From Mycolicibacterium phocaicum (GTDB lineage Bacteria; Actinomycetota; Actinomycetes; Mycobacteriales; Mycobacteriaceae): a stretch of DNA of 64,000 bases. The stretch is taken from assembly GCF_010731115.1 (NCBI RefSeq), contig NZ_AP022616.1:4774001-4838000 (forward strand), written 5' to 3'. A program made the position numbers and the translations under genes. Each line of letters starts with the position of its first letter. Within the stretch, counting starts at the first letter, position 1. The notes under the pieces were generated by a model. It worked only from the letters and a program-made list of their open reading frames with translations. It was not told the origin of the DNA and ran no database searches. Below are positions 56,379 through 64,000 of the stretch, piece by piece.

Positions 56379-57242
56379 GTGGCGAGAATTGCGATCATCG
56401 GTGGCGGAAATATCGGCGAGGCCCTGCTGGCGGGGCTGCTGCAGTCAGGGCGGCAGGTCAAGGATCTGGTGGTCGCGGAGGCCTATCCGGCCCGCGCCGC
56501 GCAGCTCGCCGAGAAGTACTCCGTCCGGGTCACCGATGTCGCCGATGCCGCGGAGAACGCCGCCTACGTGATCGTGGCCGTGAAGCCCGACGCCGTCGAG
56601 GGCGTCGTCGAGACCCTGGCCGACGCGGCCGCGGACGCCGACAGCAGCAGCGTCGAGCAGGTCGTGGTGTCGGTGGCTGCGGGCGTTCCCACGGCCTTCT
56701 ACGAGGCCAAGCTGCCGGCCGGCTCGCCGGTGGTGCGGGTCATGCCGAATACGCCCATGCTGGTCGGTGCGGGCATCACCGCGCTGTCACGGGGCCGGTA
56801 CGCGAACGACGCGCAGCTGGCCGAGGTGTCGGAGATCTTCTCCGCCGTCGGCGCGGTGCTGACGGTGCCGGAGAAGCAGATGGACGCGGTTACCGCGGTG
56901 TCCGGTTCGGGCCCCGCGTACTTCTTCCTGATGGTGGAGGCGGTCGTCGACGCGGGTGTCGCGGCGGGCCTCCCGCGGCCCGTGGCAACCGAGTTGGCGG
57001 CCCAGACGATGGCCGGTGCGGCCGCCATGTTGCTCGACCGGATGACGGAATCCGGCTCTGGCTCCGTGGTCGGTCCGCTCGACACCAGCGCCGCGCAATT
57101 GCGGGCCTCGGTGACCTCTCCGGGCGGCACGACCGCCGCTGGTCTGCGGGAACTCGAACGGGGTGGGCTGCGGTCTGCCGTCGCGAGTGCCGTCGAAGCG
57201 GCAAAAACACGGTCTGAGCAGCTAAGAATTACATCTGAGTAG
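56379..57242 (+). CDS. proC: Pyrroline-5-carboxylate reductase
   Basis: It catalyses the last step of proline synthesis with NAD(P)H. The product is 287 aa from the GTG at 56379; the open frame upstream lies in the preceding gene. The Rossmann motif IAIIGGGNIGEALLAGLL is at 4-21, VRVMPNTPMLVGAG (conserved PN) near 122, and the C-terminal VTSPGGTTAAGLRELERGG signature near 248. The usual Rv0499 gene is not present between it and the isomerase-like gene. Confidence 0.96.
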   Translation: MARIAIIGGGNIGEALLAGLLQSGRQVKDLVVAEAYPARAAQLAEKYSVRVTDVADAAENAAYVIVAVKPDAVEGVVETLADAAADADSSSVEQVVVSVAAGVPTAFYEAKLPAGSPVVRVMPNTPMLVGAGITALSRGRYANDAQLAEVSEIFSAVGAVLTVPEKQMDAVTAVSGSGPAYFFLMVEAVVDAGVAAGLPRPVATELAAQTMAGAAAMLLDRMTESGSGSVVGPLDTSAAQLRASVTSPGGTTAAGLRELERGGLRSAVASAVEAAKTRSEQLRITSE

Positions 57243-57329
57243 TTCTAAGATTTCAGATTGATTACCCCACACCCGTCGCAATAACCACATTGGCCACGCT
57301 ATTCTCCTTCTCGTAAGCACGCGTTGGTG

Positions 57330-57351
57330 CCAGCGGAGGGGAAGCCGCTGG
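57330..57351. repeat. Small hairpin upstream of the BldC-like gene
   Basis: CCAGCGG (57330-57336) and CCGCTGG (57345-57351) pair perfectly with an 8-nt loop in the 139-nt gap between proC and the BldC-like gene. It could be the proC terminator or a leader structure. Confidence 0.4.
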
Positions 57352-57381
57352 AGCTGGCCGTGCCTGATTGATTGGGTTGCG

Positions 57382-57606
57382 ATGACGTCTATGAACGGGC
57401 CATCGGCGCGTGACGGTGGCGATCAGCCACGAACGCAGTTCCTGACTGTTGCCGAGGTTGCGAGCCTTATGCGGGTCAGCAAGATGACGGTATACCGGCT
57501 GGTACACAACGGGGAGTTGCCCGCGGTGCGTGTCGGCCGCTCATTTCGGGTGCACGCCAAGGCGGTGCACGACCTCCTCGAGTCCTCGTACCACGACGCG
57601 GGTTAG
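57382..57606 (+). CDS. BldC-like / excisionase-type MerR helix-turn-helix protein (Rv0500A-like)
   Basis: The product is 74 aa. It is a single small winged-HTH: FLTVAEVASLMRVSKMTVYR (residues 20-39) followed by NGELPAVRVGRSFRVHAKAVHDLL. This is the compact BldC-type DNA-binding protein that controls development in Streptomyces; in mycobacteria it is conserved next to the bS22 gene. It is not evidence of a phage or integrase here, since none is present. Targets are unknown. Confidence 0.88.
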   Translation: MTSMNGPSARDGGDQPRTQFLTVAEVASLMRVSKMTVYRLVHNGELPAVRVGRSFRVHAKAVHDLLESSYHDAG

Positions 57607-57625
57607 TCTCCGCGCGCCCGGCTGA

Positions 57626-57652
57626 GTGCTGCGCACCTCGCGTGCGCAGCAC
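57626..57652. terminator. Hairpin 1 after the BldC-like gene
   Basis: GTGCTGCGCAC (57626-57636) and GTGCGCAGCAC (57642-57652) form a perfect 11-bp stem with a 5-nt loop, 19 nt after the stop codon. Confidence 0.65.
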
Positions 57653-57659
57653 CGATTCC

Positions 57660-57709
57660 GCGATTTCGGCGTGCACTGTCTCCCTGACGCGACAGCACGC
57701 CGAAATCGC
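57660..57709. terminator. Hairpin 2 after the BldC-like gene
   Basis: GCGATTTCGGCGTGC-AC-TGTC (57660-57680) pairs with GACAGCACGCCGAAATCGC (57691-57709) over 19 bp with a 2-nt bulge. It stacks 7 nt behind hairpin 1 and separates the BldC-like gene from bS22. Confidence 0.7.
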
Positions 57710-57830
57710 TGCTGAGCGGGCGTATCCAGCAGGCGTTTTCGTGACGGGAAACCCCGCCGGGTAAAGTGGCGGGGTTGGTTTCACACCGATCTTCACGGAT
57801 CGACGTCTAGTAGCGGAGACTTCAAAGTCT

Positions 57831-57932
57831 ATGGGTTCAGTCATCAAGAAGCGGCGTAAGCGCATGTCGAAGAAGAAGCACCGCAAGCTGCTTCGTCGCA
57901 CTCGGGTTCAGCGCAGAAAACTCGGTAAGTAG
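57831..57932 (+). CDS. Small ribosomal protein bS22 (Rv0500B-like, 33 aa)
   Basis: ATG 57831 to TAG 57930-57932 encodes 33 residues, of which more than half are Lys or Arg ([17 protein letters not shown] at the start, QRRKLGK at the end). It matches the actinobacterial AURKAIP1/COX24-type protein found bound to the mycobacterial 30S subunit and named bS22. CGGAGA lies 12 nt upstream. It is short enough to be missed by length-filtered gene finders. Confidence 0.93.
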
Positions 57933-57959
57933 TTCTCAGCGCTCGTTTGCGTCGCCCAC

Positions 57960-57965
57960 TAGGCT
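57960..57965 (+). promoter_or_regulatory. -10 element of the leaderless galE2-like transcript
   Basis: TAGGCT ends 6 nt before the ATG at 57972, only 28 nt after bS22, giving the epimerase-like gene its own transcript. Confidence 0.55.
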
Positions 57966-57971
57966 GACCAA

Positions 57972-59090
57972 ATGGATGCCGACGGACGCCCCGGAAGCCG
58001 GCCCACAACGCCGGGCGGAAGCGATTCCGGCCCGGACATCCCCGAGACCCTGCACCACCCCAAGGTGGTGCTGGTCACGGGTGCGTGCCGGTTCCTGGGC
58101 GGATATCTGACAGCCAGACTCGCTCAGAACCAGCTCATCGAGCACGTGATCGCGGTCGACGCGATCACGCCGAGCAAGGACATGTTGCGGCGGATGGGCC
58201 GCGCGGAGTTCGTCCGCGCGGACATCCGCAATCCCTTCATCGCCAAGGTGATCCGGAACGGCAACGTCGACACCGTCGTCCACGCGGCGGCGGCGTCCTA
58301 CGTGCCGCAATCCGGTCGCGCTGCGCTCAAAGAGCTCAACGTGATGGGCGCCATGCAGCTGTTCGCGGCCTGTCAGAAGGCACCTTCGGTCCGTCGGGTG
58401 ATCCTGAAGTCGACATCGGAGATCTACGGGGCCAGTCCGCGTGATCCGGTGATGTTCACCGAGGACAGCAGCGCCCGCCGGCCACCGGGGGAGGGCTTCG
58501 CCCGCGACAGCATCGACATCGAGGGCTACGCACGCGGTCTCGCGCGGCGGCGACCCGACATCGCGGTCACCATCCTGCGGCTGGCCAACATGATCGGCCC
58601 GGCCATGGACACCGCGCTCTCGCGGTACCTCGCGGGCCCGTTGGTGCCGACCGCCTTCGGGCACGATGCCCGGTTGCAGCTGCTGCACGAGCAGGACGCC
58701 CTCGGGGCGCTGGAACGTGCCACCCTGGTGGGACGCGCCGGCACCTTCAACATCGGGGCGTCGGGCGTCATCCTGATGAGCCAGGCCATTCGCCGGTCCG
58801 GCCGCATCGGGTTGCCGCTCGCCGGCCCCACCATGTGGGTGCTGGACGCCTGGCGACGGGCGACCGCGGGCGTCGAATTGGACCGCGAACAGTCCGACTA
58901 CATGCGCTACGGCCGGGTCATGGACACCACGCGGATGACGAGGGAACTTGGCTATACCCCAAAGTGGACGACCATGGAGGCTTTTGACGATTACGTTTCA
59001 GGCCGCGCGCTGACGCCCATTATCGACCCAGGATGGGTACGCTCAGTGGAGCGTCGTGCAGTGGCCGCAGCGCAGCGGTGGGGACGCTGA
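57972..59090 (+). CDS. NAD-dependent epimerase/dehydratase-like protein (Rv0501, GalE2-like) with degenerate motifs
   Basis: The product is 372 aa with an extended-SDR fold: VVLVTGACRFLGGYLTARL near 32-50, VVHAAAASYV near 103 and STSEIYG near 150. The middle glycine of the GxxGxxG nucleotide loop is Arg (GACRFLG), and the expected YxxxK reads GYARGLARR, so the catalytic Lys is missing. As I recall the M. tuberculosis protein shares these changes, so the degeneracy is ancestral and the protein may bind a nucleotide sugar or act structurally rather than epimerise. The N-terminus has a 25-residue Gly/Pro/Ser extension. Confidence 0.82.
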   Translation: MDADGRPGSRPTTPGGSDSGPDIPETLHHPKVVLVTGACRFLGGYLTARLAQNQLIEHVIAVDAITPSKDMLRRMGRAEFVRADIRNPFIAKVIRNGNVDTVVHAAAASYVPQSGRAALKELNVMGAMQLFAACQKAPSVRRVILKSTSEIYGASPRDPVMFTEDSSARRPPGEGFARDSIDIEGYARGLARRRPDIAVTILRLANMIGPAMDTALSRYLAGPLVPTAFGHDARLQLLHEQDALGALERATLVGRAGTFNIGASGVILMSQAIRRSGRIGLPLAGPTMWVLDAWRRATAGVELDREQSDYMRYGRVMDTTRMTRELGYTPKWTTMEAFDDYVSGRALTPIIDPGWVRSVERRAVAAAQRWGR

Positions 59091-59123
59091 TTTCGCAAGT
59101 TTTTGATGGTGGGAGATATTGAC

Positions 59124-60182
59124 GTGGCGGGCGAATCTAAAGCCAAAGTCATTCCGCTACATTCGAATTCGACACGCGCTGCTGCGCAGCGGCGGGCGTC
59201 GAAACGCGATGCGACGCTGCGACATCCTTCGCTGTTGACCGACCCCGGGACCCGCGCATCTGCCGAGCAGATCGCCGCCGTGGTCCGCGAGATCGACCAG
59301 CATCGGTTTGCTGCGTCCGGCGCCCCGGCCGCTGACGAACCCAACGAACTGGCCCAACGTATCGGCGCCGCTTCGGATTTCATTCGCAAGCGCATGACCG
59401 GTGATTACCGTGTCGACGAATTCGGATTCGACCCGCATCTCAACAACGCGATGTTTCTTCCTTTGCTGCGAACGCTTTTCAACTCGTGGTTCCGCGTCGA
59501 GGTGTCCGGTATCGAGAACCTTCCGGATGACGGCGCCGCGCTGGTCGTGGCAAACCACGCCGGGGTGCTGCCGTTCGACGGGCTGATGACGTCCGTCGCC
59601 GTGCACGACAAGCATCCGAAACACCGCGACTTGAGGTTGCTGGCCGCCGACCTCGTCTTCGACCTTCCGGTGGTGGGACAGGCCGCGCGCAAGGCCGGGC
59701 ACACCATGGCCTGCACCGCCGACGCGCACCGGCTGCTCGAGGCCGGCGAGCTGACCGCCGTGTTCCCCGAGGGGTACAAGGGACTGGGCAAGCCGTTCAA
59801 GGACCGGTACAAGCTGCAGCGCTTCGGTCGCGGCGGCTTCGTCTCGGCGGCGCTGCGCTCGGGTGCGCCCATCGTGCCGTGCTCGATCGTCGGCTCCGAG
59901 GAGATTTACCCGAAGATCGGCGACGTGAAGCTGCTCGCCCGGCTGCTCGGGCTGCCGTACTTCCCGCTGACGCCGCTGTTCCCGCTCGCCGGACCCATCG
60001 GCCTGCTGCCGTTGCCGTCGAAGTGGTACATCCAGTTCGGCGAGCCCATCTCGACGGCCGACTACGACGAGTCCGCCGCCGACGACCCGATGATCACCTT
60101 CGAGCTGACCGACCAGGTCCGCGCGACCATTCAGCAGACGCTGTACCAGCTGCTCGCCAATCGCCGCGGCACGTTCCTGTAA
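59124..60182 (+). CDS. Lysophospholipid acyltransferase-like (PlsC/LPLAT) protein (Rv0502-like)
   Basis: The product is about 352 aa from the GTG at 59124, which follows GGGAG by 8 nt; ATG 59106 is an alternative. The acyltransferase block I is ANHAGVLPFDG (near 140-150), the acyl-acceptor block is FPEGYKGLGKPFKDRYKLQ (near 214), followed by RSGAPIVPCSIVG. The N-terminal 60 residues are basic and lack structure. It may acylate glycerophospholipids or an envelope glycolipid; substrate unknown. It follows the GalE2-like gene by 33 nt. Confidence 0.85.
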   Translation: MAGESKAKVIPLHSNSTRAAAQRRASKRDATLRHPSLLTDPGTRASAEQIAAVVREIDQHRFAASGAPAADEPNELAQRIGAASDFIRKRMTGDYRVDEFGFDPHLNNAMFLPLLRTLFNSWFRVEVSGIENLPDDGAALVVANHAGVLPFDGLMTSVAVHDKHPKHRDLRLLAADLVFDLPVVGQAARKAGHTMACTADAHRLLEAGELTAVFPEGYKGLGKPFKDRYKLQRFGRGGFVSAALRSGAPIVPCSIVGSEEIYPKIGDVKLLARLLGLPYFPLTPLFPLAGPIGLLPLPSKWYIQFGEPISTADYDESAADDPMITFELTDQVRATIQQTLYQLLANRRGTFL

Positions 60183-60198
60183 TCCTGTAGCTCAACTT

Positions 60199-60366
60199 TC
60201 CGCGAGCCGGCCTGGGGGTACCACCCGCTTGCGGGGGAGTTTGTACGCAGACACGCCGCATTACGCGTGCATTTCGGGGCCGCTCGTCGCGCGCGAGGGG
60301 CACGTTGATGTGCGCAGTTCACCGCGTGTCGCCGTACAGACACGGCCGCTCGCGGTGAGAGTTTCG
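60199..60366. repeat. GC-rich palindromic region, CGAGCGGCC family (copy 2)
   Basis: The 188-nt gap between the convergent acyltransferase and HadA-like genes holds several stems. CAGACACGGCCGCTCGCGGT (60337-60356) is the complement of the CGAGCGGCCGTGTCTG core of the 46714 palindrome, and GCAGACACGCCGCATTACGC (from 60248) with GGGGCCGCTCG (60276-60286) matches its other half. In M. tuberculosis this gap contains cmaA2, which is absent here. Confidence 0.6.
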
Positions 60367-60370
60367 GGAG

Positions 60371-60901
60371 TTAACCCTTTTGTGCCGCAACCATTTTCGC
60401 GATGGCCGCGTCGCGGGCCGCGGCGATCTGCGCGCTGACCTCACCGGCTTCGTCGTCGCTCTGCGCCTCGCCCAGCATGGTGACGATGCTCGTCATGATC
60501 GGCTCACCGGAGTCGTCGGTGACCTCGGCGCGAATCTCGGCGATCACCGTGCCGTGCGACTCGATCACCGAATCCAGGTACGAGTCGAACCACAGCCGGT
60601 CGCCGACCTTGATCGGGCGGTGGAAGATCAGCTTCTGGTCGCGGTGCAGCACGCGCTCCAGGTTGATCGGCACGTCGAACTGGTTGAACAGCTCCAGCTG
60701 CACCCGGCGCCCGGCGACGGCGATGAACGTCAGCGACGCGATCAGCGTGTCCGAGCCGCACTCAGCGGCTGCTTCCTCGGAGAAATGGGCCGGGTGCTCG
60801 TCCTGGACCGCCTGCGCGAACTCCTTGACCTTCTCGCGGCCGACCTCGAAGTAATCCGGATACCGGAAGTGGGTCCCGATGATGTCGTCCGCAATGCCCA
60901 T
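60371..60901 (-). CDS. (3R)-hydroxyacyl-ACP dehydratase subunit, HadA-like (Rv0504c-like)
   Basis: The product is 176 aa from the ATG at 60901 ([20 protein letters not shown]). It has a FAS1-type dehydratase hotdog domain with the [19 protein letters not shown] strand typical of HadA/HadC, the non-catalytic hotdog partners in the mycobacterial FAS-II dehydratase; the catalytic MaoC-like Asp/His dyad of HadB is not evident. It is a paralogue located away from the main had cluster. A role in mycolate elongation is likely but not shown. Confidence 0.85.
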   Translation of the reverse strand: MGIADDIIGTHFRYPDYFEVGREKVKEFAQAVQDEHPAHFSEEAAAECGSDTLIASLTFIAVAGRRVQLELFNQFDVPINLERVLHRDQKLIFHRPIKVGDRLWFDSYLDSVIESHGTVIAEIRAEVTDDSGEPIMTSIVTMLGEAQSDDEAGEVSAQIAAARDAAIAKMVAAQKG

Positions 60902-60967
60902 GGCGGCTGAGCTTAGTCTGTGCGCGCCGACGACGACCAAATGGTCGTTGGCGAGCCCCGAAAAGCC

Positions 60968-61876
60968 CTAGTTGCCCTTGCGTGACGCCATCGCCGCCAG
61001 CGCCCCGCCGACCGCGCCGAGCGCCAGTGCCGACGGCACGCCGATGCGGGCGGCCTTGCGGGCGGTCCGGAAGTCGCGGATTTCCCAGCCGCGTTCGCGG
61101 GCGACGTCGCGCAGGGCGGCGTCGGGGTTGATGGCGACGGCGGTGCCGACCAGCGACAGCATCGGTACGTCGTTGAAGCTGTCCGAGTAGGCGGTGCACC
61201 GGCGCAGGTTCAGACCCTCGCGGATGGCCAGCTGACGGACCGCGTGCGCCTTACCGACACCGTGCAGGATCTCACCGACCAGTCGGCCGGTGAAGACGCC
61301 GTCGACCGACTCGGCGACGGTGCCCAGCGCCCCGGTCAGCCCGAGCTTGCGGGCGATGGTCTGAGCGAGCTCCATCGGCGTGGCGGTGACGAGCCAGACC
61401 TGCTGGCCGGCGTCGAGATGCATCTGCGCGAGCGCCCGGGTGCCCTGCCAGATCTTGTCGGCGATGATCTCGTCGTAGATCTCGTCGCCGAGCGCTTCCA
61501 GTTCCGCGGTCTGCCGGCCCTCGATGAAGGACAGGGCCTTGCGCCGGCCGGCGGCGACGTCGTCGCTGTTCTCCTTGCCGGTGACCTGAAACTTGGCCTG
61601 CGCGTAGGCGAAACGGGCCAGATCGGAGTATTTGAAGTAGTCCCGGGCGGCCAGGCCGCGGGCGAAGTGCACCAGCGACGAGCCGTGCACCAGGGTGTTG
61701 TCGACGTCGAAGAACGCCGCCGCGGTGAGGTCCGGCGGCGGCGGGAGCACCGGGGTGGCGGGTTCGTCGGCTCCGGAATCACGCTCGGCCGCATCGAGTT
61801 CGGTGGCGTCATCAGCTCCGGAGGGCACGGGCGTGCCCGTGGGCTCGTCGGCAGTCACGGGGCTGGATTCGGACAC
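60968..61876 (-). CDS. serB1: HAD-family phosphatase, SerB-like with C-terminal hydrophobic segment (Rv0505c-like)
   Basis: The product is 302 aa. HAD motifs are [13 protein letters not shown] (motif I, near 55), WLVTATPME (motif II), and [11 protein letters not shown] (motif IV) with the Lys of GVGKAHAV (motif III). It is annotated as phosphoserine phosphatase in M. tuberculosis, but the DVDNTL variant and the C-terminal hydrophobic [16 protein letters not shown] are typical of the HAD-IB group that also includes lysophosphatidate phosphatases. The first 45 residues are Asp/Glu/Pro-rich. TACTGT lies 6 nt before the GTG start on this strand. Confidence 0.85.
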   Translation of the reverse strand: MSESSPVTADEPTGTPVPSGADDATELDAAERDSGADEPATPVLPPPPDLTAAAFFDVDNTLVHGSSLVHFARGLAARDYFKYSDLARFAYAQAKFQVTGKENSDDVAAGRRKALSFIEGRQTAELEALGDEIYDEIIADKIWQGTRALAQMHLDAGQQVWLVTATPMELAQTIARKLGLTGALGTVAESVDGVFTGRLVGEILHGVGKAHAVRQLAIREGLNLRRCTAYSDSFNDVPMLSLVGTAVAINPDAALRDVARERGWEIRDFRTARKAARIGVPSALALGAVGGALAAMASRKGN

Positions 61877-61882
61877 GGTTCA

Positions 61883-61904
61883 ACAGTAGGTCACGCCATA
61901 CTGT
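61883..61904. promoter_or_regulatory. Divergent leaderless promoters, serB1-like and glutaredoxin-like genes
   Basis: TACTGT occurs on both strands: 61883-61888 (minus, 6 nt before the GTG at 61876) and 61899-61904 (plus, 5 nt before the GTG at 61910). The start codons are only 33 nt apart, so the two promoters are almost back to back. Confidence 0.55.
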
Positions 61905-61909
61905 TGCGC

Positions 61910-62179
61910 GTGGATCGATCAGGGAACAGCCACCGCGTGACGTTGCTCACCCGCGCCGGCTGCAGCATGTGCGAGCGCGCGGCGGCTCAGCTTGTCGAGC
62001 TGTCCGACGAGCTCGGATTCGTCCTGACGAGCACGGATGTCGATGTCCTGGCCGCGGCCGGGGACACCGCCCTGCGCGCGGAATTCGGCGATCGGCTGCC
62101 CGTGGTGCTCCTCGATGACGTTGAGCACAGCTATTGGGAGGTCGACGAGGAGCAGCTGCGCGCCGACTTGGCAGGTTGA
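61910..62179 (+). CDS. Glutaredoxin-like thioredoxin-fold protein (Rv0508-like)
   Basis: The product is 89 aa. The redox motif is TRAGCSMCERA (Cys18 and Cys21), followed by FGDRLPVVLLDD, which contains the cis-Pro of the thioredoxin fold. In an organism that uses mycothiol it may act as a mycoredoxin-like or unrelated thiol-disulphide protein. The mmpS-type genes between serB1 and Rv0508 in M. tuberculosis are absent. Confidence 0.85.
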   Translation: MDRSGNSHRVTLLTRAGCSMCERAAAQLVELSDELGFVLTSTDVDVLAAAGDTALRAEFGDRLPVVLLDDVEHSYWEVDEEQLRADLAG

Positions 62180-62355
62180 CGCGGTGGGCCGACCTCTGGG
62201 CCGGCCCGATCGGACCACGCACCCCGGGGTCCGGCGTGCGTATAGCAAATTTGGTCGGCGGGCTGGTGAGCGGCTAGCTTTGAAGGCGTTCCTGCGGCCA
62301 GAAGAGGCCCGGGAAACCTTCTTGCCCAACGGAGGTGCTACGAGGTGATGAGGCC

Positions 62356-63726
62356 GTGAGCGTCCTGCTCTTCGGGGTTTCGCACCGCAGTGCGCCGGTT
62401 TCTGTGCTCGAGCAGCTCAGCACCGACGAGGCCGAACAGGCCAAGATCATCGAGCTGCTGCTGCAGTCCTCTCTGGTCACCGAGGCGATGGTGCTCTCCA
62501 CCTGTAACCGGGTCGAGGTGTACGCCGTCGTCGACGCCTTCCACGGCGGGCTCTCGGTGATCGGTTCGGTGCTCTCCGAGCGGTCCGGTATGTCGCTTCA
62601 CGACCTCACGAAGTACGCCTACGTGCGCTACGCCGAGGCGGCCGTCGAGCATCTGTTCGCGGTGGCCAGCGGCCTGGACTCGGCCGTCATCGGCGAGGCG
62701 CAGGTGCTGGGCCAGGTGCGCCGCGCCTACACCTCCGCAGAGGCGCACCAGACGGTCGGCCGCACCCTGCACGAGCTGTCGCAGCGGGCGCTGTCGGTCG
62801 GTAAGCGCGTCCACTCCGAGACGGGGATCGACGCCGCGGGCGCTTCGGTGGTGTCGGTGGCGCTCGACATGGCCAAGAACAAGTTGACGTCGCTGACGGG
62901 GCTGACGGCCGCCGTGATCGGCGCCGGCTCCATGGGTGCCCTGGCCGCCGCGCATCTGACGCGCGCCGGGATCGCCCGCGTCGAGGTGGTCAACCGCTCG
63001 CTGCCGAGGGCCGAGCGCATGGTCGAGAATCTGAAGGCCCAGGGGGTCGACGCCGCGGCGCACACCCTCGACGATGTCGCCGTCGCGCTGGGCAATGCCG
63101 ACGTCGTCGTCGCCTGTACCGGCGCGGTACGCCCGGTGGTGTCGTTGGCCGATGCGCACCGCGGACTGATGAACCGTCCCGAACATCGCCAGCTGGTCAT
63201 CTGCGACCTGGGTATGCCGCGCGACGTCGACGGCGCGATTGCCGGCCTGCCCGGCGTGCACGTGATCGACATGGACCGGATCCAGCGCGAACCGTCGGCC
63301 CGGGCCGCGGCCTCGGATGCCGAAGCGGCCCGCTCGATGGTCGCTGCGGAGGTCGCCAGTTACCTGGCCGGGCAGCGGATGGCCGAGGTCACGCCGACTG
63401 TCACGGCCTTGCGTCAGCGCGCTGCCGACGTCGTCGAAGCGGAGTTGTTGCGGCTCGACAACCGGGTTCCGACACTCGACGCCGCCCACCGCGATGAGGT
63501 CGCCAAGACCGTCCGCCGGGTGGTCGACAAGTTGCTGCACGCGCCGACGGTGCGGGTCAAGCAGTTGGCCAGCGCGCCCGGCGGTGACAGCTACGCCGAG
63601 GCGCTGCGCGAGCTGTTCGAGCTGGACCCGCAGGCCATCGACGCGGTGTCCGCCGGCGAATTGCCCTTGGTGGCACCAGATTTGGCGGCAGGCGAGCCGC
63701 ATTCCCACCACGACAAGGCTGAGTAA
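62356..63726 (+). CDS. hemA: Glutamyl-tRNA reductase
   Basis: It reduces Glu-tRNA to glutamate-1-semialdehyde, the first committed step of C5 haem synthesis. The product is 456 aa from the GTG at 62356 ([15 protein letters not shown]). The nucleophile Cys50 is in [34 protein letters not shown] follows near 106, and the NADPH-binding [17 protein letters not shown] near 193. The 176-nt leader contains TATAGC (62240-62245) as a possible -10 and GGAGG near 62331. It is followed by hemC after 6 nt. Confidence 0.97.
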   Translation: MSVLLFGVSHRSAPVSVLEQLSTDEAEQAKIIELLLQSSLVTEAMVLSTCNRVEVYAVVDAFHGGLSVIGSVLSERSGMSLHDLTKYAYVRYAEAAVEHLFAVASGLDSAVIGEAQVLGQVRRAYTSAEAHQTVGRTLHELSQRALSVGKRVHSETGIDAAGASVVSVALDMAKNKLTSLTGLTAAVIGAGSMGALAAAHLTRAGIARVEVVNRSLPRAERMVENLKAQGVDAAAHTLDDVAVALGNADVVVACTGAVRPVVSLADAHRGLMNRPEHRQLVICDLGMPRDVDGAIAGLPGVHVIDMDRIQREPSARAAASDAEAARSMVAAEVASYLAGQRMAEVTPTVTALRQRAADVVEAELLRLDNRVPTLDAAHRDEVAKTVRRVVDKLLHAPTVRVKQLASAPGGDSYAEALRELFELDPQAIDAVSAGELPLVAPDLAAGEPHSHHDKAE

Positions 63727-63732
63727 CCACAC

Positions 63733-64000
63733 TTGGTAACTACCCTCGAAAACGTTGTCCGGATCGGCACCAGGGGCAGCCTGCTGGCTACCACGCAGGC
63801 CGGCACCGTCCGTGACGCTCTGATAGCTCTGGGCCAACCCGCGGAGCTGGTCATCATCAGCACCGAAGGCGACCGGTCGCAGGCGCCCGTCGCAGACATC
63901 GGCATCGGCGTGTTCACCGCGGAGCTGCGGCACGCCATGGCCGACGGCCGCATCGACGTCGCGGTGCACTCGTACAAGGATTTGCCGACCGCACCCGACG
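63733..64000 (+). CDS. hemC: Porphobilinogen deaminase (hydroxymethylbilane synthase), 5' part
   Basis: A TTG at 63733 opens a frame that runs off the right edge (89 complete codons). The product shows [20 protein letters not shown], then [16 protein letters not shown] and [14 protein letters not shown], the conserved N-terminal signatures of HemC. The cofactor-binding Cys lies beyond the window. It is in an operon with hemA and would polymerise four porphobilinogen units. Confidence 0.93.
   Translation, partial: MVTTLENVVRIGTRGSLLATTQAGTVRDALIALGQPAELVIISTEGDRSQAPVADIGIGVFTAELRHAMADGRIDVAVHSYKDLPTAPD

Noticed and set aside
57382..57606. Phage excisionase implying an integrated element
   Set aside because: The small MerR/Xis-type HTH is the conserved BldC-like Rv0500A orthologue; no integrase, att-like duplication or phage gene is nearby.
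60183..60370. Remnant of cmaA2 in the gap where M. tuberculosis has the gene
   Set aside because: No methyltransferase motif can be read in any frame of the 188 nt; the gap holds palindromic repeats only.
62236..62277. 13-codon leader peptide upstream of hemA (GTG to TAG)
   Set aside because: No biased codon run or ribosome binding site was seen; the TATAGC inside it is more plausibly the hemA -10 region.
62338..63969. 543-codon open frame on the minus strand across hemA and hemC
   Set aside because: It is antisense to clear hemA and hemC and has no recognisable domain; it is a shadow frame.

Overview
The window reads as chromosomal DNA of a fast-growing mycobacterium (Mycolicibacterium-like). 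Codon usage is strongly GC3-biased, GTG and TTG starts are common, and lineage markers are present: GroEL2/Hsp65, HbhA, MshA, SenX3-RegX3, RamB, UmaA, the L,D-transpeptidase LprQ and ribosomal protein bS22. Gene order follows the M. tuberculosis Rv0440 to Rv0510 interval (groEL2 ... hemA-hemC, from memory), with insertions and losses that exclude M. tuberculosis itself: there are no MIRU repeats between senX3 and regX3, and pcaA and cmaA2 are not at their usual places.

Layout. 1-4.4 kb: groEL2 behind two CIRCE operators, a repeat-tailed secreted protein and a first DUF559 protein. 4.4-14.9 kb: metabolic accessory genes (split-barrel flavoprotein, D-aminoacylase-like amidohydrolase, PadR-like regulator with operator, VOC and DinB proteins, PAP2 phosphatase, aldehyde dehydrogenase, PPK2, prolyl oligopeptidase, DUF779). 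14.9-18.4 kb: two tandem mycolate cyclopropane-synthase-type methyltransferases divergent from lpd. 19.0-24.6 kb: an accessory block between a CMD-family gene and ramB, containing a lipoprotein, a PAP2-like membrane enzyme, a decayed and an intact secreted Cys protein, a DUF4185 (GH183-type) protein with a helical WxG N-terminal region, and an EspC-like type VII secretion partner. 24.7-30.7 kb: the acetate/fatty-acid module ramB, acyl-ACP thioesterase, icl1, fadB2, umaA. 30.7-37.5 kb: a second DUF559 gene, a PPK2-like kinase, madR, DUF445, an XRE regulator, hbhA, two small envelope genes, deoC. 37.5-45.2 kb: DUF2993, nitrilase, GH3, methyltransferase and DUF2505 genes facing murB-lprQ, then an SDR. 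45.2-48.6 kb: the mycothiol locus, led by a leaderless poly-cysteine leader peptide, then a ROK regulator, mshA and a YbjN gene. 48.6-49.7 kb: a third DUF559 gene between two copies of a 57-bp palindrome. 49.7-57.6 kb: gpmA, senX3-regX3, Rv0495c-like, ppx1, a membrane protein, a sugar isomerase-like gene, proC, a BldC-like regulator. 57.8-64 kb: bS22, galE2-like, acyltransferase, HadA-like dehydratase, serB1-like, glutaredoxin-like, hemA and the start of hemC.

Functional themes are envelope building and remodelling (cyclopropanation, mycolate regulation, murB, lprQ, GH3, possible arabinan cleavage), carbon-source switching (RamB, Icl1, FadB2), phosphate and polyphosphate (two PPK2, Ppx1, SenX3-RegX3) and thiol chemistry (MshA, Cys leader, DinB, glutaredoxin-like). 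Many starts lie 6-7 nt behind a TANNNT hexamer, the mark of leaderless mRNA.

No rRNA, tRNA, CRISPR array, insertion sequence or phage gene was seen. No stretch over about 300 bases lacks a gene or pseudogene. Orthology statements rest on remembered family sequences and gene order, not on a search.
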